DNA from: Halobacillus faecis
Lineage (GTDB): Bacteria; Bacillota; Bacilli; Bacillales; Halobacillaceae
NCBI RefSeq assembly: GCF_007991335.1
Contig: NZ_BJYD01000007.1
Location: 17,482-81,481, forward strand
Direction of reading: 5' to 3'
DNA: 64,000 bases
Each line of letters starts with the position of its first letter. Position 1 is the stretch's first letter. Position numbers and translations under genes: made by a program. Of the stretch, positions 8,291-17,413 are shown one piece after another. The notes beneath the pieces were generated by a model that was given only the letters and a program-made list of their open reading frames with translations, was not told the DNA's origin and searched no databases.

Positions 8291-8350
8291 TGTTGAAGAC
8301 TTGATTTGGAGATTAGGGTCACACAAAAATCTCGAAACTGAGTCTTCCAC
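8291..8350. repeat. Imperfect inverted repeat, partial match to the dispersed element
   Basis: GTTGAAGACTTGATTTGGAG and, inverted, GTGGAAGACTCAGTTTCGAG form arms matching at about 17 of 22 positions. The right arm (8331-8350) is an exact 20-base inverted match to 23833-23852, the left end of the dispersed element described there. The 315-base fabI-yjbQ gap holds only this, the FapR-like site and a terminator. Confidence 0.6.
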
Positions 8351-8378
8351 TATAGGGAGATATAGTGGATAGATAATG

Positions 8379-8416
8379 AAAAAAACCGCTCCTTCTCGTG
8401 ACGAGAAGGAGCGGTT
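8379..8416 (-). terminator. Terminator of the mgtE-yjbQ operon
   Basis: A 15-base stem (AACCGCTCCTTCTCG) with a three-base loop, followed on the minus strand by a T-run. Confidence 0.9.
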
Positions 8417-8421
8417 GAGGG

Positions 8422-10284
8422 TTAACACCATTCACAGTATTCCAGTTCTAATTTCAGTTCTTCCACATACTCGTGGGAGCCTGTAACAATCAGGCGGTCA
8501 CCCATCTTCAATTCTGTATCCCCGTGAGGCACGATGGAATCTTTGCCGCGGAAGATTCTGACCATAATGACATCTCCGGTAAATGGAAATTCACGAAGGT
8601 GGATGCCATTATAGACCGAATTGTTCATGTTGATTTGATAAAGCGCACTATCTTGTTTTGTTAAGATATCTACAACATTCGGTGCTTCAATCATCGCTTT
8701 CAGGAGCGCTTTAGACGACAAGAACACCGAGAATACATTGATATTAAGATCTTTCATTTCCTGAGATAGGTCTGGGGACTCTACTCGGACGATGATCCGT
8801 TCTACTCCTTGCTCTTTTGCATAGCGGGCAATCTCAGCATTTCGTTCTTCATCCCCCGTAGAAGCAACAATCAAGTCTACTTCGAAGACTCCGAGTTCCT
8901 TCATCTTTTCAACATCATAGCCATCTAACTCTTTGATGTCGAAACAATTACGACTGATCCGTTCATCAATTTTGTCCATTTTTGTATGGTACAGATGAGT
9001 TTCGTAGGTATGAATGTCCAGTTCTCTTACAACCGGTAAGGTCATGCGGTTAGAACCGATAAAGGATACGACCGTCTTATGGTCTTCATCTTCAAATCGT
9101 CCATAAATCTTTTTGAAGACGATCGGCGCCACTAGACATGTCAGGACAGCCACAAGAATCAGAGCGCCTTCCATTTGGTCATCGATCATTCCTTCCCGCT
9201 TCCCGATGGCAGCAGCTGCAATTACAAGGGAGAGTGTGGAAGTCAGGATAAAACCTGAGCCAAAAACGGTTTTCTTATCATACCACTTACTCAAAATTAA
9301 AGCAGGAACAATCTTCGAGACGAGTAAGGCGATAAATAACAATGGAATCAATATGAGCACACGGGAATCGGTAAATAGACTCCAAATATCAATTTCCACA
9401 CCAACCATCACGAAGAAGATTGGAATTAAGAAGCCATACCCGAAACTGTCTAAACGCTTCACCATCTCAGGGTTAGGAGACAGCAAGGAAACGAGAGTAC
9501 CTGCTAAGAAAGCACCAAGAATGTTTTCTGCTCCTACCGTTTCAGATAAAGCGACTAGAAGAAGGATGAGCGTGAACACAGCACGCGTATCGATCTGGAT
9601 AGTCCCTTTGGCCATCGTTTCTACGAACGACTGATGACGGAACTTTTTGCCGATGTAATAGAAAAGAACACCTGCTACAAAAAGTAGCAGCAGTAACCAT
9701 GTGTTTCCACCACTCTCTCCGTAAATGGATACGAATACAGCCAGCAGAATCATGGTTACGAGATCGGCGATGACCGCAATAAGGAGAATGGTCTGACCAA
9801 TCGTTGTCTTCATCATCTGTGCATCCTTCAATGTCGGCACGACCACACCTAGTGATATTGTGGAAATAATCAGCGTCATCAAGAATGCATTATCAATGAA
9901 ACCTGCCCAAACAAACATGTAAGAAAGGGCTAAGGAGATGACGAAGATCCCTATGAAGACGAGGGTCGCGACCCATACCGGGTTCGGAGCACCTGTCCCT
10001 TGGTTTTCGGGCTTCGCTTTCTTTTTTCTACTTGCGAAAATAGAAAAATCAATTTCCAATCCACTGAGGAACATCAAGAAAATGAATCCTAATGTAGACA
10101 GGATTTCTAACCAGCTGCCTTGTTCTACAATATCAAAGCCACTTTGACCAATGATTAATCCTACAATAATTTCTGCAACTACAACCGGGATGAAATTCAA
10201 TTTAAAGCGGTGTAGTAAGATGGGAGTTATGAATGCTGCGATAATTACAATAACTAATGAAGTTACTGAAGCGCCATGTTCCAT
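8422..10284 (-). CDS. yjbQ: Monovalent cation/proton antiporter with RCK-type tail (YjbQ-like)
   Basis: 620-residue CPA2-family membrane transporter. Residues 1-395 form about 12 transmembrane helices, including the signature region GFIFLMFLSGLEIDF. The cytoplasmic part has a TrkA-N/RCK-like domain (about 405-520) and a TrkA-C domain (about 540-615). It probably exchanges K+ or Na+ for H+. The Rossmann nucleotide loop of the RCK domain is degenerate (FIGSNRMT instead of GxGxxG). It starts 15 bases after mgtE and follows GGAGGG, so both form an operon. Confidence 0.85.
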   Translation of the reverse strand: MEHGASVTSLVIVIIAAFITPILLHRFKLNFIPVVVAEIIVGLIIGQSGFDIVEQGSWLEILSTLGFIFLMFLSGLEIDFSIFASRKKKAKPENQGTGAPNPVWVATLVFIGIFVISLALSYMFVWAGFIDNAFLMTLIISTISLGVVVPTLKDAQMMKTTIGQTILLIAVIADLVTMILLAVFVSIYGESGGNTWLLLLLFVAGVLFYYIGKKFRHQSFVETMAKGTIQIDTRAVFTLILLLVALSETVGAENILGAFLAGTLVSLLSPNPEMVKRLDSFGYGFLIPIFFVMVGVEIDIWSLFTDSRVLILIPLLFIALLVSKIVPALILSKWYDKKTVFGSGFILTSTLSLVIAAAAIGKREGMIDDQMEGALILVAVLTCLVAPIVFKKIYGRFEDEDHKTVVSFIGSNRMTLPVVRELDIHTYETHLYHTKMDKIDERISRNCFDIKELDGYDVEKMKELGVFEVDLIVASTGDEERNAEIARYAKEQGVERIIVRVESPDLSQEMKDLNINVFSVFLSSKALLKAMIEAPNVVDILTKQDSALYQINMNNSVYNGIHLREFPFTGDVIMVRIFRGKDSIVPHGDTELKMGDRLIVTGSHEYVEELKLELEYCEWC

Positions 10285-10299
10285 ACTCGCCCTCCTTCC

Positions 10300-11664
10300 T
10301 TAAATCAATAAATTCATGAAAGCTGTCGCAAGTCCAAAATAAATCAGAATGGAAATCAGGTCATTCACCGTTGTAATGAATGGTCCTGAAGCAACAGCAG
10401 GGTCGATCTTTAAACGATGCATAAGAAGGGGAACGAGAGAACCAGCCAATGTTGCTACAACCAAGGTCATAAAGATGGACAATCCGACTAATACGCCTAA
10501 AAAGAAGTTTTCATGCCATATATATACAATGAGTGTGATTAGTACACCACAGGAAAGCCCAGTAATAATACCAGTGCCCGCTTCTCTCATCATCATTTTC
10601 CATTTCCCTTGCTTTTCAATTTCCCCGGTCGCGATACCGCGGACAGCAACGGCTAGTGCCTGCGTTCCTGTATTTCCCGCCATTCCGGCAATCAGCGGAA
10701 TAAAAATAGCGAGGATTGCTACTTGATCCAAGGTGTCCTCAAAACGCCCAATAAGACTTGCTGTCAGACTGCCCAAAAAGAGGAGAATGACAAGCCAGGG
10801 CAAACGCTTTTTGGCTGATGCAAAAGCATTTTCATCAGGACTGTCGACGTCAGAAACGGCTGCAAGTTTAGAATAATCATCACTAGCTTCTTCTTCCATG
10901 ACGTCCATAATATCATCGACGGTGATGATTCCAAGGAGATGGTCCTGGAAATCAACGACCGGTAAGGCAAGAAAATCGTAGTCGCGCACCATGCGTGCCA
11001 CTTCTTCCTGGTCTTCACCGACTGAGACCGATACCACTCGTTCATTCATAACGTCGGATATCAGCCATTCTTCTTCAGATATAATCAAATCCCTCAACGA
11101 AATAACACCGACGAGCCGTTTATCTTCATTAATGACATAGGTGTAATAAATCGTCTCGGCGTCAGGGGCTTCTGTTCTCAGATGAACCATTGCTTCCTTG
11201 ATCGTCATACCAGCCTTAACGACAACGAATTCTGTTGTCATTATGGAACCAGCGGTTTTCTCTTCATAATGAAGCAGGTCTTTGATTTCGTCAGCTGCAT
11301 CATCATCCATGATCGTCAAGAAACTCGCCACTTTATCTTTATCTAATTCGTTTAAAATATCAACGGCATCATCCGTGGACATTTCAGCGAAGACTTGCGC
11401 AGCAAAAGCCGGAGTCATTTCAGTAAAGAAAGGTTCAATTTCATCATAATCGATGTGTTCCATAACGTCAGCGACCTCTTCTGGAGAGAGGTAGGTGTAA
11501 ATCTGCATCCGTATCTCTTCATCTAAATCCTCAAAGATCCGGGCCTGGTCATATGGATGCAATTCAAGGAATTCTGCACGGAACTGGTCAATATGATCAT
11601 TGAACAAGGCATCTTTAATATTCGTCCAAACTTCTTGGCGCTCCTGGTCATCTAAGTGTTCCAT
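10300..11664 (-). CDS. mgtE: Magnesium transporter MgtE
   Basis: 454-residue Mg2+ channel/transporter. It has an acidic N domain (residues 1-130), a CBS pair (about 135-255) that senses intracellular Mg2+, and a five-helix pore domain (about 285-454) with PLIAGMAGNTGTQ in the pore region and GPFITTVNDLISILIYFG near the end. The ATG at 11664 is set by GGGGAGGG. I looked for an M-box leader upstream and did not see one. Confidence 0.93.
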   Translation of the reverse strand: MEHLDDQERQEVWTNIKDALFNDHIDQFRAEFLELHPYDQARIFEDLDEEIRMQIYTYLSPEEVADVMEHIDYDEIEPFFTEMTPAFAAQVFAEMSTDDAVDILNELDKDKVASFLTIMDDDAADEIKDLLHYEEKTAGSIMTTEFVVVKAGMTIKEAMVHLRTEAPDAETIYYTYVINEDKRLVGVISLRDLIISEEEWLISDVMNERVVSVSVGEDQEEVARMVRDYDFLALPVVDFQDHLLGIITVDDIMDVMEEEASDDYSKLAAVSDVDSPDENAFASAKKRLPWLVILLFLGSLTASLIGRFEDTLDQVAILAIFIPLIAGMAGNTGTQALAVAVRGIATGEIEKQGKWKMMMREAGTGIITGLSCGVLITLIVYIWHENFFLGVLVGLSIFMTLVVATLAGSLVPLLMHRLKIDPAVASGPFITTVNDLISILIYFGLATAFMNLLI

Positions 11665-11927
11665 AAGCAACCCTCCCCAGTGTCTATTTCGTTTTTGACC
11701 GTTTAATCTTAATGGCGATACACGTGTTTGTCAACGAATGTCACTCAATTTTCAACAGCCAAATTCATCACATAAATGTAGTTTAACAGAAGAAATCGAT
11801 GTTAGGGAATAAACTCCCCGTATGTTTAGTATTTCGAAGGGTTGGGAAAAATATCTTCCATATATAGGACAGCGCCAAATCCCTTAAAGATCACGACAAT
11901 ACTTGAATGGAAAAAAGGAGAATGACC

Positions 11928-12659
11928 ATGAACTACGACATCATTGGGGACGTTCACGGCTGCTTTGACGAGTTGAAGCAATTATTCGAAGAAATGGGCT
12001 ATAAATGGAGCGACGGCCTACCGCAACACCCAGACGGAAGAACTCCCGTTTTTGTAGGGGATATTACGGACCGTGGACCGTCATCCATTGAATGCATAAC
12101 CTTCGTATATCGTTTAGTGACAGAGAAGGGAGCTCATTATGTCCCGGGAAATCATTGCAACAAATTGTATCGCTTTTTTCTAGGAAACCCCGTCCAAGAA
12201 AAGCATGGATTGGAAACGACCGCTGCGGAATACCGTTCCCTGTCTAAAGAAGAACAGAAGGACGTAAAACAACAATTCAAACATTTGTATGAGCAATCCC
12301 CTCTGCACTTGATTTTGAAAGATGTAGATGCGGTTGTTGCTCATGCAGGCATCCGTGAAGAAGATATTGGTCATAAAAGTAAAAGTATTGAAACGTTCGT
12401 TCTCTACGGTGACATTACTGGTGAAAAGCTTCCGGATGGTCGTCCTGTCAGACGAGACTGGGCCCAGCATTACACAGGGAATCGATGGATCGTTTATGGA
12501 CATACCCCAGTGCAGGAACCGCGTTTTGTTAACAAAACCGTCAACATTGATACAGGGTGTGTGTTCGGAGGCAGGCTGACCGCTTTCCGTCTGCCTGAAG
12601 AAGAAATCGTCAGTGTACCATCAAGTATGGCTTTTGTAGAAGAAAAGTTTAGATATTAA
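11928..12659 (+). CDS. prpE: Bis(5'-nucleosyl)-tetraphosphatase PrpE
   Basis: 243-residue metallophosphatase that hydrolyses Ap4A symmetrically; in B. subtilis it affects spore germination. The PPP-type motifs are complete: [10 protein letters not shown] at residues 7-16, GDITDRGP near 46 and GNHCNK near 75, with later metal ligands in VVAHAGI and YGHTP. ATG at 11928 follows AAAAGGAG. A monocistronic unit with its own terminator. Confidence 0.92.
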   Translation: MNYDIIGDVHGCFDELKQLFEEMGYKWSDGLPQHPDGRTPVFVGDITDRGPSSIECITFVYRLVTEKGAHYVPGNHCNKLYRFFLGNPVQEKHGLETTAAEYRSLSKEEQKDVKQQFKHLYEQSPLHLILKDVDAVVAHAGIREEDIGHKSKSIETFVLYGDITGEKLPDGRPVRRDWAQHYTGNRWIVYGHTPVQEPRFVNKTVNIDTGCVFGGRLTAFRLPEEEIVSVPSSMAFVEEKFRY

Positions 12660-12692
12660 AAAGCAGGAGCACTCGAGTGCTCCTGCTTTTTT
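12659..12692. terminator. Bidirectional terminator after prpE
   Basis: A near-perfect palindrome (AAGCAGGAGCACT CG AGTGCTCCTGCTT) followed by T-run. It can also serve the minus-strand pseudouridine synthase gene, whose stop is 30 bases away. Confidence 0.9.
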
Positions 12693-12720
12693 GTAGACCT
12701 TTCAATCGAACACATCCTGC

Positions 12721-13608
12721 TTAAAGAATATCTTCCCAAAGTTTTGGTGGTTCTGATGTAAAGGTCATTTTTTTCTTCGTCCAAGGATGGATGAAATGAA
12801 GCTGTTCACAATGCAAGGCTTGACCATCCATCCCTGCCACTATGTTTCCTCCATATAACTTGTCTCCAGCTAATGGATACCCTCTATGTGCCATATGGAC
12901 ACGAATTTGGTGCGTCCGACCGGTAAGAAGTTTAAACCGAACCCGGGAGTAATCTTCCCCCTGTTTAATCAGATAGAACTGAGTCTGTGAAGGCTTCCCT
13001 TCTGGTGATACCATTCTTTGAATGATGGAGTCTTCTGCACGGCCAATTGGCTCATCAATGAGACCTTCTTTTTCTTGAAATTCCCCTTCAACAATCGCAA
13101 TGTATTGTCGTGAAATCAAGTCCAACCTCTTAGTAAGAAGGCTGTGGCTGTACGCGTGTTTAGCAATTAACATCAATCCAGACGTATCTCTGTCAAGTCT
13201 CGTGACAATATGGGCCGTACAAGGATACCCTCTTTTTTCATATTCAAAAAGCAAGTAACTTGCGATCGAAGGCTCTTTTTGGTCAAAAGGAGGAACTACC
13301 GGGATGCCTGACGGCTTGTCGAGGACCATGACGTCATCATCCTCAAACACGACCGGTAAAGCCCCCTGCTGAGGAAAGATCGAACCTTTTTCTTCTTTAG
13401 GAAAAACGATGACTACGGCGTCTCCTGTCTCTAGCGGACGCCACATTTCCTCCTGAGACCCATTCACAAATACCGCACCGTCCATACGAACCTTCTTGAT
13501 CAATTGCCGGGAAAACTCACCCGCTTGTAACAAAAACTCACGAATGGAATAACCGGCGTAAGCCTCTGTTACCTGCCATCTCTTTGTGACATCAGTCTGA
13601 GTAGTCAT
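12721..13608 (-). CDS. yjbO: RluA/RluD family pseudouridine synthase (YjbO)
   Basis: 295-residue RNA pseudouridine synthase. An S4-like N-terminal region (residues 18-75) is followed by the catalytic domain with the signature [15 protein letters not shown], holding the catalytic Asp, and the conserved [10 protein letters not shown]. It likely modifies 23S rRNA or another structured RNA. Its start lies 17 bases inside the nadK gene and has no clear ribosome binding site, so translation is probably coupled to nadK. Confidence 0.9.
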   Translation of the reverse strand: MTTQTDVTKRWQVTEAYAGYSIREFLLQAGEFSRQLIKKVRMDGAVFVNGSQEEMWRPLETGDAVVIVFPKEEKGSIFPQQGALPVVFEDDDVMVLDKPSGIPVVPPFDQKEPSIASYLLFEYEKRGYPCTAHIVTRLDRDTSGLMLIAKHAYSHSLLTKRLDLISRQYIAIVEGEFQEKEGLIDEPIGRAEDSIIQRMVSPEGKPSQTQFYLIKQGEDYSRVRFKLLTGRTHQIRVHMAHRGYPLAGDKLYGGNIVAGMDGQALHCEQLHFIHPWTKKKMTFTSEPPKLWEDIL

Positions 13609-14398
13609 CTGCTACAAAGGAGTCGTGGACACGTTTCCAAAATGGGAATGGACGGAACCGGGCAAATCGTACTTTTTCTTCGGCCACGCGGCATTGAATG
13701 GATTTTACATCTTTATACGTCCGAGTGATGTGATCGATGGTAAAAAGAAAACTACGGTCATGCTTTGGTTTGAACATGCACGTATGATGACTAGGTAAAA
13801 TCAATGGAGACCCAATGGTACGAAACACCCGGTTATTAATCGAAGCCATTTCAGCAATTTGGAAGGCTTCCAGTGAAGGGTGCAAAATGGCTCCACCTAA
13901 TGCTTTATTATAGGCAGTACTTCCGGAAGGTGTAGATACACAAAGACCATCCCCACGGAACGTCTCAAAGTGATCGCCTTTAATTTCAATGTCCATCACC
14001 ACCGAGCCTTCTGAAGTCTTAATCGTACACTCATTCAACGCAAGATAGCGGTCTTCTTCTCCACCGCTTTTCGGTCGGATGGTCACTTCAAGGAGCGGGT
14101 ACTCGACCACCTGGAAAGGAGTCTTCGCAATTTCAATGATCAGTTTTTCTAGTTCTTCCGGCATCCAGTCCGCATAAAAACCGAGGTGACCGGTATGTAT
14201 CCCTATAAAAGCTGTCTTATCCAAACGATGAACATACGTGTGGAAAGCTTCCAGCAATGTACCATCTCCACCGACAGAAATAGCAAGGTCGGGTTCATCT
14301 TCATCGTACTCCAACTTAAACTCCGTCAAGTAGTTCTTTATTTTAGAACGGATTTCGTTCGATTTTTGATCACCTTTAGAAAGGATCGAGAACTTCAT
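13592..14398 (-). CDS. nadK: NAD kinase NadK
   Basis: 268-residue ATP-NAD kinase that makes NADP. It shows the [10 protein letters not shown] phosphate-binding motif near residue 47, the NECTIK segment and the [16 protein letters not shown] motif near residue 148. The ATG at 14398 begins the conserved [16 protein letters not shown] is 11 bases upstream. It is the middle gene of yjbM-nadK-yjbO, the same order as in B. subtilis. Confidence 0.95.
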   Translation of the reverse strand: MKFSILSKGDQKSNEIRSKIKNYLTEFKLEYDEDEPDLAISVGGDGTLLEAFHTYVHRLDKTAFIGIHTGHLGFYADWMPEELEKLIIEIAKTPFQVVEYPLLEVTIRPKSGGEEDRYLALNECTIKTSEGSVVMDIEIKGDHFETFRGDGLCVSTPSGSTAYNKALGGAILHPSLEAFQIAEMASINNRVFRTIGSPLILPSHHTCMFKPKHDRSFLFTIDHITRTYKDVKSIQCRVAEEKVRFARFRPFPFWKRVHDSFVADDYSD

Positions 14399-14414
14399 CG
14401 GTCCACCCACTCCT

Positions 14415-15053
14415 TTAAGTTTTTCTAGGGTTCTTTTTTTGTTCTTCTTTTCTTAAGAATGCGCGTTGAGCTTCTTGTATCTCACTTTTAATTTTAGACA
14501 TCTCTTCGTCGAGCTGAAAGGCAGCCTCACCTGCACGTTTTAGCCGTGATTTGATTTCTGATGGTATTTTCCCCGAATATTTATAATTTAATGAGTGTTC
14601 ATTGGTTGCCCAAAAGTTCATCGCAAGGGTACGGATCTGGATTTCTGCCAATACTTTTTTCTCTCCGTGAATGGTTTCCACTGGATAACGAATAATGACA
14701 TGGAAAGATCTATACCCACTATCCTTTTTCCTTGAAACGTAATCTTTCTCTTCTACGATTTCAAAATCATGGCGGTTCCTAAGCATCGTGACCACCGCAT
14801 AGATATCATCAACGAATTGGCAGACCACTCTCACTCCAGCTATATCCTGCAGTTCTTCTTCGATGTTTTCAGGATTAATGGCTTTTCGTCTCGCCTTTTC
14901 AATAATGCTTGATTTCGGCTTGACGCGTCCGGTTACAAATTCAATAGGGGATTGTTCTTCCTCATATTCAAACTGCCGGCGCATGCCCTTTAATTTAATT
15001 TTTAACTCTTCCACCACTTGAGCATAAGGTGCTATAAATATATCCCAATTCAT
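14415..15053 (-). CDS. yjbM: Small alarmone synthetase YjbM (SasB/RelQ family GTP pyrophosphokinase)
   Basis: 212-residue single-domain (p)ppGpp synthetase. RelA/SpoT-type synthetase motifs are visible: [11 protein letters not shown] near residue 42, DIAGVRVVC near 75, DSGYRSFHV near 117 and [14 protein letters not shown] near 140, followed by a helical C-terminus for tetramer formation. No hydrolase domain. The ATG at 15053 follows AAAGGTGG and gives the family length; the longest frame begins at 15116. Confidence 0.93.
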   Translation of the reverse strand: MNWDIFIAPYAQVVEELKIKLKGMRRQFEYEEEQSPIEFVTGRVKPKSSIIEKARRKAINPENIEEELQDIAGVRVVCQFVDDIYAVVTMLRNRHDFEIVEEKDYVSRKKDSGYRSFHVIIRYPVETIHGEKKVLAEIQIRTLAMNFWATNEHSLNYKYSGKIPSEIKSRLKRAGEAAFQLDEEMSKIKSEIQEAQRAFLRKEEQKKNPRKT

Positions 15054-15186
15054 CAAGCAACCACCTTTATGTATCCAATCTTCATAGTAAATATGTGCGT
15101 TTTGTTCACCATTCATTGTATCATAAAGTTAGCCTGCAGAATAAGCAGAGCGCCTGACATTATACTACGATCAGGAGGTCTTAACC

Positions 15187-15771
15187 ATGGCACAGGAAAT
15201 TGAAATCGAGTTTAAAAACTTATTAACAGAAGATGAGTATGAAAAGGTTTATCATTTTTTACCATTCAAATCAGTTGAACTCATGGAACAAACCAATTAT
15301 TATTTTGAAACAGAAGATCTTAATCTAAAGCAGCAAGGAGCTGCTTTGAGGATTCGCCAAAAAAATGGTCAATGGACATTGACTTTAAAACAGCCACATG
15401 CGGAAGGTCTGCTTGAAACTCATGATTCACTGACAGAAGAAGAAGCCAATCTATGGATTCAAGACAAAATGACAGAAAAGCCCCATGTATCCAAACAACT
15501 GGATGGTCTAGGGATTTCTTTAGAGGATCTTCACTACCTTGGTTCGCTAACGACGAGAAGAAAAGAACTCGAGTACAAAGGAGCGATCGTCGTTCTTGAT
15601 CACAGCCTTTACTATGACAAAGAAGACTATGAGCTGGAAGTAGAAGCCAGCTCAAAAGAAACTGGAAAGAATGTGATCGACGAAATTCTGCATTCATGCA
15701 ATATTCCGGCCCGTGAAACAGATAATAAAATTAAACGTTTCTACGACAGAAAGCAACTGCAATCAGAATAG
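15187..15771 (+). CDS. yjbK: CYTH domain protein YjbK (putative triphosphatase)
   Basis: 194-residue CYTH/triphosphate tunnel metalloenzyme. The N-terminal ExExK signature is seen in EIEIEFKN, and later strands carry RIRQKNGQWTLTLKQP and alternating charged residues that line the tunnel. Family members act on inorganic or nucleoside triphosphates. It leads the yjbK-yjbI-yjbH unit and is divergent from yjbM. Start ATG after AGGAGG. Confidence 0.88.
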   Translation: MAQEIEIEFKNLLTEDEYEKVYHFLPFKSVELMEQTNYYFETEDLNLKQQGAALRIRQKNGQWTLTLKQPHAEGLLETHDSLTEEEANLWIQDKMTEKPHVSKQLDGLGISLEDLHYLGSLTTRRKELEYKGAIVVLDHSLYYDKEDYELEVEASSKETGKNVIDEILHSCNIPARETDNKIKRFYDRKQLQSE

Positions 15772-15825
15772 TTGCCGTTCTCCAGCCCTCATTGCTAAAA
15801 TGATGAACAGACAGGAAGGGATGCT

Positions 15826-16224
15826 ATGCAACAACGAGAAACGTTTTTTGAGGAAATTGGAAAAGAAAAAATCGACGAACTTGTAGAAGCTTTTTATAAA
15901 CGTGTAAGTAATCACCCGGATTTAATTCCCATTTTCCCGGACGACCTTACAGAAACCATACGAAAACAAAAGCAATTTTTAACCCAGTTCTTCGGCGGCC
16001 CTCCCCTCTATGTTGAGGAACACGGCCATCCCATGTTACGGGCACGACACCTGCCTTTTAAAATAACGCCTACAAGGAGAGACGCATGGTTATCCTGCAT
16101 GTCCGGAGCCATGAATGAGGTGGATATTCAAGAACCTCATCGTTCTTTTATGTTTGAGAGGCTTACGATGACTGCAAACCATATGATGAATTCACCAGAA
16201 GATGAGAAAGGAGAATCGATGTGA
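15826..16224 (+). CDS. yjbI: Group II truncated haemoglobin YjbI
   Basis: 132-residue two-over-two haemoglobin. The B10 Tyr is in EAFYKRV, the proximal His in MLRARHLPF near residue 76 and the G8 Trp in RDAWLSCM. The B. subtilis protein has been proposed to protect YjbH or Spx signalling from oxidation. Its last four bases overlap the yjbH start, so the two are co-translated. Confidence 0.92.
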   Translation: MQQRETFFEEIGKEKIDELVEAFYKRVSNHPDLIPIFPDDLTETIRKQKQFLTQFFGGPPLYVEEHGHPMLRARHLPFKITPTRRDAWLSCMSGAMNEVDIQEPHRSFMFERLTMTANHMMNSPEDEKGESM

Positions 16225-17108
16225 GTTGGAAAAGTTTAAACAGTGACCGTGATACAGCAGGTACAGCAAGCGGTTTTTTCGATTTACTGAAACGACCGAT
16301 TGAGATCTATGTATTCATTGATCCCCTATGCCCTGAATGCTGGTCACTGGAACCCTTCCTCAAAAAGCTCACGATCGAATACGGACGCTTCTTTACTCTC
16401 CGGCCGATCATCAGCGGGAAGCTATCTTCTTTACACCAGAATAAAATGAAAAAGCCTGAAAACTTAAAAGAGGCGTGGGACAAGACCGGTTCTCGGACAG
16501 GGATGTGCTGTGATGGGGATGTATGGCTTGAAAATCCTGTATCCTCCCCGTTTGCCACGGCTCTTGCTGTAAAAGCGGCTGAATTACAAGGAAAAAAAGC
16601 TGGAATGCGCTTCTTACGAAAAGTACAGGAATATGTTTTCTTGGAAAAACAAAACATTTCAGACGAATCCGTGTTAATCGAATGTGCTGAAAAGTCCCGC
16701 CTTGATGTAACTGAATTCAAAAAAGACCTTCACGGGGACGCTGCAAGAAGAGCTTTGCAGTGTGACTTGAAGTTAGCTCATGAGATGGATGTGGATTCCA
16801 CTCCTACCATTGTCGTGTTTAACGAATCAGAAGAAGATGCCGGGTTAAAAATTACAGGATTATACACGTACGACGTTTATGTGAAAGTGTTGAAAGAAAT
16901 GCTGCAAAAAGATCCAAAGCCAGGAATAAAACCAGCTTTGGAGGATTTCTTGCAACACTATCGCTTCGTTGCCAACAAAGAGATTGCCGTCGTATATGAC
17001 TGGACAGAACAAGAAGCCAAACGGGAAATGAAGAAGCTTGTACTCAAGCAAAAAGTGCGTGAAATTCCCGTTAAGCATGGAGCTTTTTGGCAATATATTG
17101 AAAGTTAA
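16221..17108 (+). CDS. yjbH: YjbH, ClpXP adaptor for Spx degradation
   Basis: 295-residue DsbA-like protein with the thioredoxin-fold CPEC motif in [13 protein letters not shown] near residue 37. YjbH presents Spx to ClpXP for degradation. The GTG start at 16221 overlaps the yjbI stop. A second cysteine pair occurs in GMCCDGD near residue 94. Its client gene spx lies 5 kb away in this window. Confidence 0.92.
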   Translation: MSWKSLNSDRDTAGTASGFFDLLKRPIEIYVFIDPLCPECWSLEPFLKKLTIEYGRFFTLRPIISGKLSSLHQNKMKKPENLKEAWDKTGSRTGMCCDGDVWLENPVSSPFATALAVKAAELQGKKAGMRFLRKVQEYVFLEKQNISDESVLIECAEKSRLDVTEFKKDLHGDAARRALQCDLKLAHEMDVDSTPTIVVFNESEEDAGLKITGLYTYDVYVKVLKEMLQKDPKPGIKPALEDFLQHYRFVANKEIAVVYDWTEQEAKREMKKLVLKQKVREIPVKHGAFWQYIES

Positions 17109-17133
17109 AACTCCCTGAAACGGGAGTTTTTCT
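17107..17133 (+). terminator. Terminator after yjbH
   Basis: AAAACTCCC, loop, GGGAGTTTT and a short T-run right after the yjbH stop. Confidence 0.85.
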
Positions 17134-17195
17134 ATTACAAGGAGTCATGGCCATCCAATCCTCTCCATAAAATAAACCATGGAGGTGGGGGTAAG

Positions 17196-17372
17196 ATGAA
17201 AATTTGGGTAGTCCTTCTCTTTATCATCAGCACTTTATTTCTTGCTGCTTTCCATTTGTTCGCACTCATGAATTTATATCCGATTTACATTAGTTCCCCT
17301 TTATTGTTCCTTGCTATTTACCTCATTGTATCCATACCAAGCCACAAGAAAACTTTTCGGGGCTTTAAATAA
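17196..17372 (+). CDS. 58-residue two-helix membrane protein
   Basis: Small protein, beginning MKIWVVLLFIISTLFLAAF, with two hydrophobic segments (about residues 3-24 and 33-48) and a basic tail ending KTFRGFK. A strong GGAGGTGGGG precedes the ATG at 17196, and a terminator follows, so it looks like a separate expressed gene. I do not recognise the family. Confidence 0.6.
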   Translation: MKIWVVLLFIISTLFLAAFHLFALMNLYPIYISSPLLFLAIYLIVSIPSHKKTFRGFK

Positions 17373-17374
17373 AT

Positions 17375-17406
17375 AAACCCACAGAACCAAATGGTTCTGT
17401 GGGTTT
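17375..17406. terminator. Bidirectional terminator before pepF end
   Basis: A perfect 14-base stem (AAACCCACAGAACC) with a four-base loop. It serves the small membrane gene and pepF. Confidence 0.9.
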
Positions 17407-17413
17407 ATCTGTG

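Noticed and set aside
8141..8431. A 96-residue minus-strand open frame between fabI and yjbQ
   Set aside because: It runs through the FapR-like site, the inverted repeat and the terminator; no ribosome binding site and no protein-like composition.
9113..9634. A 173-residue plus-strand open frame
   Set aside because: Antisense to the transmembrane part of yjbQ; Ile/Thr/Ser-rich translation typical of the complement of hydrophobic helices.
11665..11927. An M-box magnesium riboswitch before mgtE
   Set aside because: No M-box core sequence or terminator arrangement is visible in the 263-base gap.
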